Source: JACCTI01 sp051005695 (GTDB lineage Bacteria; Verrucomicrobiota; Verrucomicrobiia; Chthoniobacterales; UBA10450). Taken from it: a stretch of DNA of 64,000 nt. Where the stretch lies: positions 1 through 64,000 of the forward strand of contig JBPCJC010000063.1 in assembly GCA_051005695.1 (NCBI GenBank). The letters run 5' to 3'. Shown one piece after another: positions 26,520 through 36,307 of this stretch. Each line of letters starts with the position of its first letter. Positions within the stretch are counted from its first letter, which is position 1. The position numbers and the translations under genes are program-made. The notes under the pieces are model-generated. The model was not told the origin of the DNA, ran no database searches, and saw only the letters and a program-made list of their open reading frames with translations.

Positions 26520-28940
26520 TTATTCGGTTCGCAGTGCGACGATCGGGTTGACCAAAGTCGCGCGCCGCGCCGGCATCAGGCAGGCGAAGAGCGCGACCGC
26601 CGCGAGAACCATCGTCGTCCCGCCGATCAAGGTCGGGTTACTCGCCGAGACCTGGTAGAGTTGCGTGCTCAACAAACGTCCGCCGAGAAAGGCCGCGGCC
26701 AGGCCGACTCCGAGCCCGATGATTACCGGAGTCATTCCCTGCCTAACGACCAATCGGAGGACGTCCATGGTCTGCGCGCCCAAGGCCATGCGCACGCCGA
26801 TCTCACCGGTGCGTTGTTCGACCGTGTAGGCGACCGCGCCGTAGATTCCGACCGCCGCCAGGACTAGGGCGACGCCGGCAAAAGCACCGAGCAAAGTCAT
26901 CGTCAAACGCTGTTGGCCTAACGAGAGCCTAACGACTTCGGACATGGTCGTCGGCTGGATGATGGGCAGGCCGGGATCGAGCTTGTTCAGGGCCGCGCGC
27001 ACGGTCGCCGCGATCGCCTCCGGTTTCAGCGGCGAGCGCACGGTGACGTTGAAAAACGGCGCCGTCCGCTGCGGCCAAGGGCGATAGAATTCAACATCGT
27101 TTGTCCGATCCAGCCGAAGCGAACGGATGTTGCCGACTACTCCGATGACTTCGACGATTTGGCCGATGCCGTTGTCGGTGCCGAAGTACATCCGCTGGCC
27201 AACCGGATCTTCGCCCGGGAAAAGTTTCTGCGCCGCGCCCTGGCTGATCAGGACCACCGGCGGTTTATCGAGACCGTCGCGCTCATCGAAATTTCGCCCG
27301 GCGAGCAACGGGATTCCGAAAGTTTTCAGGTAACCGGGCGAGACACTGTGGTTCTGGCCGAGGGGGCGCTGATTCACCGGCGGGGGCGCGCCGTCGACCC
27401 GCGCATAAGGCGAGCTGGAGTTTGCGCCACCTAACGGAACGCCGTCGCTGATTGAAACCAGCTCGACGCCTGGCGCGTTTTTCAATTCCGCATCCAACCG
27501 TTCGACCGCGCGTGCGCGTGCGCCGTTATCCGGATAAGCCGCCTCCGGCAATCCGATTGCACCAACCCACATGTGATCGGAACGGAAGCCCGCGTCCTGG
27601 CTGCTCAAGCGCAGAAAGCTGGTGATTAACAAGGAAGCACCCGCGAGCAGGACGACTGACAACCCGACCTGAATCGCCACCAGCGCGCGCCGGAAATGTT
27701 GTTGCCCGCGACTGCCGCTGACCGCACGCCCACCGTCTTTCAAACCATCGACCAGATCGGCGCGGGAACTTTGCCAGGCGGGATAAATGCCCATGACGAG
27801 GCCGGTGACGAGGGCGAGGCCGAGGGTGAAAAGGAGCACCGGCGTGTTCAGCTCCACGCGTGCTTCCAGCGGAAGATTATCGAGCCCAAGCCGTGGGATG
27901 ACAGAGATGACCCAGAGCGCCATCACCAGCCCGACCGCCCCGGCAATCAGACTAACGAGTGTGCTCTCGAGAACAAACAGCCTAACGACACCCTGGCGGG
28001 ACGCGCCCAGTGCCATCCGCAGGGCAATCTCGCGGCGTCGTCCGCTGAAGCGCACGAGCAGGAGATTGGCAACGTTGCTGCAAGCAATCAGCAGAACCGC
28101 CCCGACCGCGGCGAGCAAAGTCAAAAACGCGGGCCGCAAATTACCTGTGGCATCTTCGGAAGCAGAGAGTGCCGTGGGCGACCAGGAGTTGTCGGCGTTT
28201 TCGGGAAATTTCTCGCGATAACCACTCTGCAACGCGGGCAACTGTGCGCGCACTTGCTCGATGGTCACGCCTGGTTTCATCCGCCCAATCACGCGCATGA
28301 AACTGACCCCGCGCATGATCCTGTCCGGCGGCAAGCCGGGCAATTGAAAGGGCTTCGTCGTCCAGATTTCCGCGTTCGGTCCCCACCAGGCGATCGGCAT
28401 ATTCGGCAACACCCCGACGATGGTGGTGGCGACGCCGTTGAGGTTAATGTTTCGGCCGACGACGTTCGGATCGGAGCCGAGGCGGTTGCGCCAAAAATTT
28501 GCACTCACGAGGGCGACGTCGGCCTTCATTTCCTCCTCCGGTAAAAAGAGCCGGCCGCGAATTGGGCGCACGCCTAACAAGTCAAAATAATTCGCGGTCA
28601 CGTTGCTCCCGTTCAACTGCACCGGATCGCCCTGACCGGTCAGGATGTAACCAAAACCGGCGTCGGCTCCGAGCTGGGAAAAGACGGTTTGGGCGTCGCG
28701 ATATTGCCAGAAACGCGGGACCGACATCGGCAGCTGGGTGAGATTGCGATCCTTCGCTTCAGCTTGCAGGCTGACGATCCGGCCCGGTTGATAATAAGGC
28801 AGACCGCGCAGGAAAAGATCGTTGATCAAACTGAAGATCGCGGTGTTCATCCCGATCCCGAGGGCGAGGGTGATGACGGTGAGGAAAGTGAAGCCGGGCG
28901 ACTTCAAGAGTTGGCGGAGGGCGAAGCGGAGATCATTCAT
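26520..28940 (-). CDS. ADOP-type FtsX/MacB permease
   Basis: An 806-residue paralogue of the same architecture: MNDLRFALRQLLKSPGFTFL, GIGMNTAIFSLINDLFLRGLP, a periplasmic core, module 1 (AAVGAVLLIACSNVANLLLVRFSGRRREIALRMALGAS), a second core and module 2 (YTVEQRTGEIGVRMALGAQTMDVLRLVVRQG), ending RRATLVNPIVALRTE. It carries an unusual density of dispersed words (26743, 26918, 26929, 27952, 27982), with another (26512) two bases past the stop. The two at 26918 and 26929 are only 4 bases apart. Confidence 0.9.
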   Translation of the reverse strand: MNDLRFALRQLLKSPGFTFLTVITLALGIGMNTAIFSLINDLFLRGLPYYQPGRIVSLQAEAKDRNLTQLPMSVPRFWQYRDAQTVFSQLGADAGFGYILTGQGDPVQLNGSNVTANYFDLLGVRPIRGRLFLPEEEMKADVALVSANFWRNRLGSDPNVVGRNINLNGVATTIVGVLPNMPIAWWGPNAEIWTTKPFQLPGLPPDRIMRGVSFMRVIGRMKPGVTIEQVRAQLPALQSGYREKFPENADNSWSPTALSASEDATGNLRPAFLTLLAAVGAVLLIACSNVANLLLVRFSGRRREIALRMALGASRQGVVRLFVLESTLVSLIAGAVGLVMALWVISVIPRLGLDNLPLEARVELNTPVLLFTLGLALVTGLVMGIYPAWQSSRADLVDGLKDGGRAVSGSRGQQHFRRALVAIQVGLSVVLLAGASLLITSFLRLSSQDAGFRSDHMWVGAIGLPEAAYPDNGARARAVERLDAELKNAPGVELVSISDGVPLGGANSSSPYARVDGAPPPVNQRPLGQNHSVSPGYLKTFGIPLLAGRNFDERDGLDKPPVVLISQGAAQKLFPGEDPVGQRMYFGTDNGIGQIVEVIGVVGNIRSLRLDRTNDVEFYRPWPQRTAPFFNVTVRSPLKPEAIAATVRAALNKLDPGLPIIQPTTMSEVVRLSLGQQRLTMTLLGAFAGVALVLAAVGIYGAVAYTVEQRTGEIGVRMALGAQTMDVLRLVVRQGMTPVIIGLGVGLAAAFLGGRLLSTQLYQVSASNPTLIGGTTMVLAAVALFACLMPARRATLVNPIVALRTE

Positions 28941-29030
28941 ATCATTTTGGATTTTCGATTGCAGGAATCAGGAGGAAAAACTTGTGAGGGCCAGGTCGAT
29001 GGCAGCAGAATCTTCGTCGCGCGCGTGTCT

Positions 29031-30137
29031 TCATTTGGCGCCGGCGGCCTTCTCGCCGGCGAAGAATCGATTTGGGCGAAGGAAAATATGCTGCCCGGGA
29101 TAATCGTAGGTGACGTGGAATCGACGAAGCACGCCCGCGCCGACCATCGGGCCAACGGCCTCGTTGCCGATCGTCGCCGCCTCGGTTCCGTGCAGGACGA
29201 AGGCGCCGATTTGAAATGAATTTGCGCGGACCACAGCGCCGCGCGCTGGCGCGCCGAGTCCGTGACCGACATTTGTGGAAAACCGGCCCGAAGCGCGCGC
29301 GACCGCCGGATGATCCGCCTCATCTTCGGAGCCGGAATCGATCAGAAACAAATCCTTCACGATGGCGATGCCGGGCAAGGAAAGCGCCGCGCGCACGCGG
29401 ATCCATTTTTTGTCGAAGGTCACAGGAATTTTTTCCGCATCCGCTGGCGGGGTGAAGACTTCGGGCGCGGTGGCCGTGAGCGTGTTTGCTTCGTAATCCA
29501 CCGCGACCACGTTTGCGGCGAAGAAATCGTAGCCGATGATCCCTTCGATCGGCCGGCCCACGGAAGCCTCGAGGCCAGTTAGATCCGCGGCGGCAAATTC
29601 CACATCCGGCATTACCAGGCCCGGCACTTCGAAGCGCACATGCCGCGCAAATTCGATCGGGATCTTCCCCGTCCCCGCGCCGCCGATACTTCCGCTGCCC
29701 TCGAGCGGAATCGTTAATTCCTGCGCGAGTTTCTTTTCGAGCAGCATCCGGCTGGCGCCCGTATCGAGAACAAACCAGCGCGGCGGCGCTTGATTAAGCC
29801 TTACCGGCACGAAGACGAGGCCATCGAGCGTTTCGATTTTGAAGCTCGTGCTGTGCTGTGGATTCTCGAACTCGACAGGATTGGCGGAGGCCGCCTGGTG
29901 CGTGATCGCCGCTACGCCAGTCAGGGCAAGGACGACGATAAATCTCGGGGAGAATGGATCGTGATTACGTATGGGTTTGCTGATTACCCGGCCGATGATC
30001 CCGCGGCGGATTTTCTCCGGATGGTACCTTTCGCCTAACGAGTACTCCCGTAGGAAAGTTCGTTTTGGCAGAATGCCAAAACTAGCACGCAAGATGCGTG
30101 CGCTCCTCAGAAGCAAATGCGACGCGCGCGGGTTCAT
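29031..30137 (-). CDS. retropepsin-like aspartyl protease family protein, exported
   Basis: The core (about residue 70 onward) has a signal-like hydrophobic segment (FIVVLALTGVAAITHQAASA), then two aspartyl-protease-like sites: WFVLDTGASRMLLEKKLA and FLIDSGSEDEADHP, with EGIIGYDFFAANVVAVDYEANTL between them. This fits the bacterial retropepsin/clan AA family. The ATG at 30137 overlaps the preceding permease stop (ATGA), but the first ~45 residues would be encoded by two perfect hairpins (30063-30101), and no other ATG, GTG or TTG lies in frame before the signal segment. The true start is therefore unresolved. Confidence 0.75.
   Translation of the reverse strand: MNPRASHLLLRSARILRASFGILPKRTFLREYSLGERYHPEKIRRGIIGRVISKPIRNHDPFSPRFIVVLALTGVAAITHQAASANPVEFENPQHSTSFKIETLDGLVFVPVRLNQAPPRWFVLDTGASRMLLEKKLAQELTIPLEGSGSIGGAGTGKIPIEFARHVRFEVPGLVMPDVEFAAADLTGLEASVGRPIEGIIGYDFFAANVVAVDYEANTLTATAPEVFTPPADAEKIPVTFDKKWIRVRAALSLPGIAIVKDLFLIDSGSEDEADHPAVARASGRFSTNVGHGLGAPARGAVVRANSFQIGAFVLHGTEAATIGNEAVGPMVGAGVLRRFHVTYDYPGQHIFLRPNRFFAGEKAAGAK
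30063..30101. repeat. two tandem perfect hairpins
   Basis: TTTTGGCA-GAA-TGCCAAAA (30063-30081) and GCACGCA-AGA-TGCGTGC (30085-30101), each with a 3-base loop, sit just past the permease stop on the minus strand. A dispersed word lies at 30035-30041. This looks like a transcript-end or RNA-stabilising structure or a REP-type repeat. Confidence 0.65.
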
Positions 30138-32551
30138 TCGGAACGAAGCGTGATCATCGGATCCACCCGCGAGGCCCGGCGCGCGGGAATCCAGCAGGCA
30201 AACAACGCGGTCACGGCGAGGAGCAGACTAACGAGTAGATAAATCACCGGATCGCTCGCATTGACCCCGAAGAGCAAGCTGCGCATGAGCCGCGACAAGG
30301 CGATCGCGGCCGCGAAGCCGATGAGCAAACCCGCCACGAGCAAACGCAAGCCCTGCCCGAGCATCAGACTAACGACTTGTGAACGTTGTGCCCCGAGCAC
30401 GAGGCGCAGTCCGATTTCACGAGTGCGGCGGAGGCCGTTGTAAGCCATCACGCCGTAGATGCCGATGACCGCGAGAGTCAGCGCGAGCCCGGCGAAAGCG
30501 GTCAACAAAAAGCTCAGGAGGCGCGGTGTAGCCCAGGTTTCTTCGACTCGATCCTGCATGGTGCGGAACTCAAACGCGGGCTGCGCCGGATCGAGCGCGG
30601 CGACGATTTGACGAATCGGTTCCTCGAGGGCTTTCGGTGCGAGCGTAGTTCGCAAGAGGATCACCAGCCCGGTCTGCGGAAATTGCCCCATCGCCAGATA
30701 GGCCTGCGGCAGCGAACTGGTTTCATCGAACCCGTAAACCTTCAGGTGCGGAACGAGACCGATGACCGTCATCCATTTCCGGTCGCCCTGCTCGCCGACC
30801 GCCATCCGGATTTTTTTGCCGATCGGATCCTGTCCGGGAAAACAACGCTCGGCCAGCAGTTGATCGATGATCAAAACGGCCGGCGATTTTTCGTTGTCGC
30901 GCGCATCAAACATTCGTCCGCGCAAAAGCGGAGTCGCGAGCGCATGGAAATAATCTTCGGTGGTCACCGCCATTTCTACGGAAGGCATCTGGCCGGGCGG
31001 CGGTTCCTCCTTTCCTTCGGCGAGGTAACCGGTCTGCCAGCCGGTCATCAGCGGCGGATTGACTCCGATGGCGGCATGTTGCACGCCCGGAATCGCGCTC
31101 AGCCTGTCGAGCAATGCATTCGAGAACGAAAGGATCTTTGCGTGATCGGAATTAGAAGGCTCGGGCAGATCGAGCCGCGAGGTCATCAAACCGGTCGGTT
31201 CGTAACCGAGCGGGAGCGCGCGCGCGTTCGCGAAACTCTTGAGCACGAAAGCGGCGGCAGTCAGAAGGACGAGGGTCAGCGCGACCTCGACCACGACTAA
31301 CAAGTCGCGCGAACGCCGCGCGCTCGGTCCGTCGGAACTGCCGTGGCCGCCGGCCTTGAGCGCGAATTGCAAATCGGCCCGCGAAGTATGCAAGGCCGGC
31401 CAGAGCCCGAAGAGCACGCTGGTCAGTAAAGAAGTCGTTAGGCTGAACGCCAGGACCCAGCCATCGAGGGTAATATTTTGGAATCGCGGGGCGCCCGGTG
31501 GCGAGAGCGCGACCAGAAAATCGCGGCTCCAGGCAGCGAGAAAAATTCCGAGCGTTCCGCCGAGTAACGCGAGGACGGCGCTCTCGACTAACAATTGCCG
31601 CGCGATCTGCCAGCGGGAGGCGCCGACGGCGGCGCGGACGGCAAACTCCCGCGCCCGCGCCGCTCCGCGAGCCGCGAGCAAGTTCGCCAAGTTCACGCAG
31701 GCGATCAGCAAAACCAGCGCGACCGCGCCGCGCAAAAGCGCGAGGCTGGAGCGATATTGGCCGACCTGATTTTCCAGGAGCCGGGTGACGTTGACGCCGA
31801 TCTTCGAATTCGATTCCGGATATTGTTTCGCCAGCCGCGCGGCGATGGTGCTCAGCTCAGCTTGCGCTTTTTCAATGGTCACTCCCGGTTTCAATCGCGC
31901 CCAACCGAAGAGGCCCGGATGATTATCGCGCGTCTGCCAGCCTAACGAGTCTGTCCGGCGCATAAGTGGAAACCAAACGTCGACCGCGCGCGGCGAAAAC
32001 ATCTGCGGCGGCATCACCCCGATGACGGTGTAGGGCTGGTTCCCGAAATTCACCGACTGGCCGAGGATCGCGGGATCGCGCTGGAAAACGCGCTGCCAAA
32101 GTTTGTCGCTAATGACCGCGAGCATCGGCCCGCCGACGCGATCTTCCTCTGCGGTGAAAGTGCGCCCGAGCTGTGGCGCCAGGCCGATGACCTTGAAGAA
32201 ATTGGCGGTCACGAGCGCGCCGGAAACCTGCTCCGGAGCGTGCTCGGTCAGGCCGCTGAGATTGTAGGATTCGCGCCGGCTGACGGCGATTTCCTGGAAG
32301 ACGGTGTTGTCGCGTTTCCAATCCAGATAATCCGGAAACGAAACCGAAATTTGCGGTTGATCCTGATCCGACTCGCTGACGATGGTGAGCTGATCCGGTT
32401 CCGGATACGGCAGCGGTTTCAGCAGGACCGCGTAGATCACCGAAAAGATGGCGGTGTTGGCGCCGATCCCGAGCGCCAGCGTGAGCACGGCGACGAAAGT
32501 GAACCCGGGAGATTTGCGCAGCTGACGAAGAGCGAAGCGAAGATCTTTCAT
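30134..32551 (-). CDS. ADOP-type FtsX/MacB permease
   Basis: An 805-residue member: MKDLRFALRQLRKSPGFTFV, GIGANTAIFSVIYAVLLKPLP, a first periplasmic core, module 1 (LLRGAVALVLLIACVNLANLLAARGAARAREFAVRAAVG), a second core with LTSRLDLPEPSNSDHAK, and module 2 (NGLRRTREIGLRLVLGAQRSQVV), ending RRASRVDPMITLRSE. This is the most upstream gene of the permease block, so the promoter is likely just before 32551. Dispersed words lie at 30228, 30369, 31435 and 31942. Confidence 0.9.
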   Translation of the reverse strand: MKDLRFALRQLRKSPGFTFVAVLTLALGIGANTAIFSVIYAVLLKPLPYPEPDQLTIVSESDQDQPQISVSFPDYLDWKRDNTVFQEIAVSRRESYNLSGLTEHAPEQVSGALVTANFFKVIGLAPQLGRTFTAEEDRVGGPMLAVISDKLWQRVFQRDPAILGQSVNFGNQPYTVIGVMPPQMFSPRAVDVWFPLMRRTDSLGWQTRDNHPGLFGWARLKPGVTIEKAQAELSTIAARLAKQYPESNSKIGVNVTRLLENQVGQYRSSLALLRGAVALVLLIACVNLANLLAARGAARAREFAVRAAVGASRWQIARQLLVESAVLALLGGTLGIFLAAWSRDFLVALSPPGAPRFQNITLDGWVLAFSLTTSLLTSVLFGLWPALHTSRADLQFALKAGGHGSSDGPSARRSRDLLVVVEVALTLVLLTAAAFVLKSFANARALPLGYEPTGLMTSRLDLPEPSNSDHAKILSFSNALLDRLSAIPGVQHAAIGVNPPLMTGWQTGYLAEGKEEPPPGQMPSVEMAVTTEDYFHALATPLLRGRMFDARDNEKSPAVLIIDQLLAERCFPGQDPIGKKIRMAVGEQGDRKWMTVIGLVPHLKVYGFDETSSLPQAYLAMGQFPQTGLVILLRTTLAPKALEEPIRQIVAALDPAQPAFEFRTMQDRVEETWATPRLLSFLLTAFAGLALTLAVIGIYGVMAYNGLRRTREIGLRLVLGAQRSQVVSLMLGQGLRLLVAGLLIGFAAAIALSRLMRSLLFGVNASDPVIYLLVSLLLAVTALFACWIPARRASRVDPMITLRSE

Positions 32552-32619
32552 CTGCTTTTCGGTTTGCTGAATTCGGCCGGCTTCACTGGCTCCTTGCGAT
32601 CAGCGCTTAGCATCTCCGT

Positions 32620-33624
32620 TCACTGCATCGCGGTTTGCGCAGAAGTAGAGCGAATGGAAATGCTGCCGGCGCTCGAGCGCAGAATGACGGACTTGCCGCC
32701 GCCATTGATCGCGCCCCGGAGTTCGTCGCGTTCCGCGCGGCTGGCGACAATCGGGAGCTCATTCGAAACCGAGCCCATGTTCGCTTTGGCTTCAACGTTG
32801 CAGGCTGCGTTCGATGGGACCGCGAGCTCGATGCTGCCCGCGGAGCTGGTCAATTCGACCTCGCCAGGCAGCGGAGCGAGCAACGAGGCAAAAATGGAAC
32901 CGCCGGAAGTTTTGCCACTGACGCGCCCGTTGATTTTTTCAAAGATCAACTTGCCGCCGCTGGTCCGCACAACTGCGTTGCCATTAAAATTACGCACACT
33001 GATCGAGCCGCCGGAAGTGCGCGCTTCGAGTTCGCCGCTGCCCTCGGTGGCCGTGATTCCGCCGCCGCTGGTGCGCACGTCGAGACTGCCGTCGCAGTTT
33101 TTCAAAGTGATGTTGCCGCCGCTGGTTTTCGCGGTCAGCGGCCCGTTCAAGTGATCGAGCTTCAACTTGCCGCCACCGGTCGCGGCCAACGTCGTCCCGG
33201 TGATGCCACTGGCCGCGACCATTCCCCCACCCGTCTTCAGATCGAGGTTAAATTTCTTCGGCACACGCAGGATGTACTGCGCGTCCATCATCGTGTTGCA
33301 GGTCCAATCCCAGGATTTCTCTTCCAGGCGGCGGGCGCACAGCTTGACGGTGCTGCCTTCCTTGGTGATCACGATCGGCACTTCGGCGAGGTATTGTTTC
33401 TCGCGCGCTTCGTCGGTGGTTTCGATTTTGCGATGCGCTTCGATGGTCACCTTGTTGTCCGCGCCGGCCGCAACTTCGATCGTTCCGAATGCGACATCGA
33501 CGACGAGATTTTCGCCGGCGGTCGCGTCGAGTTCGCGGTTGATCGTTTCTTCGGATAACCCAAAAACGCGCGTTGCCCCGAGCGCAAAGAGGAGCGCGAG
33601 TGTAGCGGAAAGCAAAATTTTCAT
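32620..33624 (-). CDS. DUF4097-type exported beta-repeat protein
   Basis: About 334 residues from ATG 33624, which gives the signal peptide MKILLSATLALLFALGATRVFG; a TTG at 33648 would add 8. The body is a run of parallel beta-helix-like repeats with SGG steps (AKTSGGNITLKN, VRTSGGGITA, ARTSGGSISVRN, VRTSGGKLIFE, GKTSGGSIFAS), typical of DUF4097/DUF2807 adhesin-like proteins. Such genes often sit next to RpoE-type anti-sigma systems or permeases. Location is probably periplasm or surface; function unknown. It precedes the permease block in the same direction. Confidence 0.85.
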   Translation of the reverse strand: MKILLSATLALLFALGATRVFGLSEETINRELDATAGENLVVDVAFGTIEVAAGADNKVTIEAHRKIETTDEAREKQYLAEVPIVITKEGSTVKLCARRLEEKSWDWTCNTMMDAQYILRVPKKFNLDLKTGGGMVAASGITGTTLAATGGGKLKLDHLNGPLTAKTSGGNITLKNCDGSLDVRTSGGGITATEGSGELEARTSGGSISVRNFNGNAVVRTSGGKLIFEKINGRVSGKTSGGSIFASLLAPLPGEVELTSSAGSIELAVPSNAACNVEAKANMGSVSNELPIVASRAERDELRGAINGGGKSVILRSSAGSISIRSTSAQTAMQ

Positions 33625-33792
33625 CGCGGGAAATGGGAGCTTTGGCAATCCCTTTGCAGGGTGTGTGCCAAGGTCGCGGCGGAGTTTCTACTCCGTGCGC
33701 GCGAGCGAGTTAGGCGGACACGCCAACTACTCGTTAGGCCGGCGTTGTCCCAACCGCGGGATTTTGCTGTCCCGCTTCCGCGACCGTTTGAA

Positions 33793-34899
33793 TTACTGCC
33801 GCGCCAGCCGGCGAAACATCCACGCACCCAGAACCAGAAAGAGCAGGTTCGGGAACCAAACGAGCAACTCCGGATGAACCCGGCCGTTGCCGCGGAGCGT
33901 GTCGGCCGCGATCACAAACAGAAAATACGAGAAGGCCACCACCAGGCTGAGCAAGTAGCCCAGCGAGGTCTCGCGCCGATGCGCGGTGATCCCGAGCGGC
34001 ACCGCCATGAGCGCGAAAGCCATGCAGGAAAACGGAAACGAAAAGCGTTTACTGATCTCGGTGCGACTGGCGCTCTGCGCGCCGGTGTCGCCCGTTTTCA
34101 ATTGTTCCAGCAACTGCTCGAGCGAAAGCGCGGAGCGGCTGGTGCGTTTTTTTTCCTTTTGATACAACTCCTCGAGTCCGATCGGCAGCGTCCCTTCGGC
34201 CATGTTGATCCCATCGCGAATTTTCCGCAGATCGTACGGCGCGGCTTCATCGCGCTGCTGGTAGCGCGCATTATAAAGATGCATCAGGATGCGCTGGTTC
34301 GGCAGATCGGCCTCGAGCGTGCCGCTCTTCGCGTAGGTCACGCGCATCGGCACGGAGTCTTCGTTCAACTCGAAGACGGTGATGTTCTCCAGCTTGTTCC
34401 CCTCCTTTTTGCCGACGTAAATCTTGCGGCCGGGAAATTGATCGATCACCTGATCGCTCCCGAAAAGCGCCATCGGATTGCGCGTCGCCAGGTCGAAAAT
34501 CGTGCTCCGTAATTTTGCCTGCGCGGCCGGTGCGACGAGCACATTCAGCCAGAGACAAATGCCGGTGCAAGCAATCGCGATCACCGCCAGCGACGCGCAA
34601 ATCCGGCCAATGCTAACGCCATTCGACCGGAGGGCGACGAGCTCGTTGTCCGCCGAGAGCCGGCCGAAGACGAGCAGGATCGCAGTCAACAATCCCCACG
34701 GGATCGTGAAGATTAGCGAGTAGGGCAGCACATAGGCGATGAAAGTGAAAAGATATTCCGCGGGGACGTCCTGATTCACCAGCAGCGGCAGGAGCCGTCG
34801 AAAAATATTTCCCACCACCAGGACGAGACTCAAAACGGCCACCGCGAAAAACAGATCCACGAGCAGTTCGCGGCTGATGAATCGGTCGATCAGTTTCAT
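33793..34899 (-). CDS. LptF/LptG-family LPS export permease
   Basis: A 368-residue protein. MKLIDRFISRELLVDLFFAV begins the first of three N-terminal helices, with FTIPWGLLTAILLVFGRLSADNELVALRSNGVSI, the cytoplasmic coupling segment. A periplasmic beta-jellyroll (~150-260) and three C-terminal helices ending LFLVLGAWMFRRLARQ follow. It extracts lipopolysaccharide from the inner membrane with LptB. F and G cannot be told apart here and the partner gene is not in the window. Confidence 0.9.
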   Translation of the reverse strand: MKLIDRFISRELLVDLFFAVAVLSLVLVVGNIFRRLLPLLVNQDVPAEYLFTFIAYVLPYSLIFTIPWGLLTAILLVFGRLSADNELVALRSNGVSIGRICASLAVIAIACTGICLWLNVLVAPAAQAKLRSTIFDLATRNPMALFGSDQVIDQFPGRKIYVGKKEGNKLENITVFELNEDSVPMRVTYAKSGTLEADLPNQRILMHLYNARYQQRDEAAPYDLRKIRDGINMAEGTLPIGLEELYQKEKKRTSRSALSLEQLLEQLKTGDTGAQSASRTEISKRFSFPFSCMAFALMAVPLGITAHRRETSLGYLLSLVVAFSYFLFVIAADTLRGNGRVHPELLVWFPNLLFLVLGAWMFRRLARQ

Positions 34900-35002
34900 C
34901 TTCGTTCGCCCGAAGGTAGCACAGGCGTTCGCCGATGGTTTGCCTGTTCCGCACGGCCTTGCTTTGCGTCCGCGGCGCCTCTTGCTAAGGTCGCGACGTA
35001 CG

Positions 35003-36307
35003 ATGCAGCGCGAAGACTACGAAGTGGCAATCATTGGCGGCGGACCGGCGGGAAGCACCGCGGCCGCGCTCCTCGCGCGCGCTGGCCGGCGGGTGGTCGT
35101 TTTGGAACGCGATAAGTTTCCGCGTTTTCACATCGGCGAATCGCTGCTGCCTTTCAGCATGAAGGCCTTCACCCGGCTCGGCTTGCACGAAAAATTCCAG
35201 CGTGCCGGGTTCATGGAAAAATTTGGCGGCGAAATGTACGGCGCCTGCGGCGAAGACGGCGTGAAATTTTATTTCGAGGACGGCTTCCGTTCGCAAACCG
35301 ATCGGGCCTATCAGGTCACGCGCTCGGAATTCGATAAACTCCTGCTTGATCACGCCGCGGAAAGTGGCGCGGAAGTGCGCGAGGAAACCACGGTCGAGAA
35401 GTTGGACTTCAGCGCCGACGAGGTGCGTTTGCGGATCGCGCGCAAGGATGCCGACGCCTCGGAGTTGCGCGCCAAATATGTCATCGACGCCAGCGGGCGA
35501 AATTCGCTCATCGGCGCGAAGTTCCAGCTCAAGCAGAGCTACCCGCACCTGCAAAAAATTTCCATCTTCGCGCACTACGATGGTCTCGTTAGGGCGGAAG
35601 GACGCGACGGCACTTTGACCCGGATGGTGCGCGCGCTCGATCGCTGGTTCTGGGTCATTCCCCTGACGGAAGGACGAACCAGCATCGGCGTGGTCCTCGA
35701 TGCCGCGGTCTTCAAGAAATCCGGGCGGACGCCGGAAGAATTTCTTGAACACGCGCTCGCCGAACAACCGTTGATCGCGCGCCGCATGGAGTCGGCCGAG
35801 CGCGCCGGCCCGGTGAATGTGGCCGCGGATTTTTCCTATCGAAATTCTCGCCTGACAGGTGATCGCTGGATGCTCGCGGGTGATGCCGCCGGCTTCATCG
35901 ATCCGGTTTTCAGCAGCGGAGTTTTCCTCGCCGTCCTCGGCGGTGAGCAGTGCGCGGATATTTTGCATGAAGTTCTCGATCGTCCGCAAAAACGCCGCCG
36001 GCTTTTCGCGCGTTATGAAAAAAACATTAACAAAGCGATGGATGTTTACCTGCGTTTTGTGAACGCCTGGTATTCGAAGGAATTCATCGAAGTCTTTTTG
36101 CATCCGCAGGACCTGTTTCAAATTCCTCCAGCCGTGAATGCAGTCCTGGCCGGCAACGTCGGCACCAGTTGGGCCGTGCGCTGGCGCATGGAAATTTTTT
36201 ACTTGTTAGTCCGGCTGCAAAAATATTTCCCGCTCTGCCCGCGGCGCACTCTTTTGCCGGAAGTGTCGCCGACGCCGGTCCGCGAAACCATGGAGACGAT
36301 GTCATGA
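35003..36307 (+). CDS. FAD-dependent oxidoreductase of the halogenase/geranylgeranyl-reductase type
   Basis: A 434-residue flavoprotein. The N-terminal Rossmann motif is VAIIGGGPAGSTAAALLARAG, then RFHIGESLLPFSMKAFTRLG, characteristic of flavin halogenase-like monooxygenases. The second FAD motif is WMLAGDAAGFIDPVFSSGVFLA. The halogenase W-x-W-x-I-P signature reads RWFWVIPL, which is partial, so halogenation is doubtful. The stop overlaps the next gene (ATGA at 36304-36307). It opens a four-gene operon with a lipoprotein, an MMPL exporter and a LolA-like carrier, the combination found in aryl-polyene-type pigment clusters. Confidence 0.85.
   Translation: MQREDYEVAIIGGGPAGSTAAALLARAGRRVVVLERDKFPRFHIGESLLPFSMKAFTRLGLHEKFQRAGFMEKFGGEMYGACGEDGVKFYFEDGFRSQTDRAYQVTRSEFDKLLLDHAAESGAEVREETTVEKLDFSADEVRLRIARKDADASELRAKYVIDASGRNSLIGAKFQLKQSYPHLQKISIFAHYDGLVRAEGRDGTLTRMVRALDRWFWVIPLTEGRTSIGVVLDAAVFKKSGRTPEEFLEHALAEQPLIARRMESAERAGPVNVAADFSYRNSRLTGDRWMLAGDAAGFIDPVFSSGVFLAVLGGEQCADILHEVLDRPQKRRRLFARYEKNINKAMDVYLRFVNAWYSKEFIEVFLHPQDLFQIPPAVNAVLAGNVGTSWAVRWRMEIFYLLVRLQKYFPLCPRRTLLPEVSPTPVRETMETMS

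Noticed and set aside
34985..36121. Minus-strand frame opposite the FAD oxidoreductase
   Set aside because: Antisense shadow; the plus strand has a perfect Rossmann motif and coupled downstream genes.
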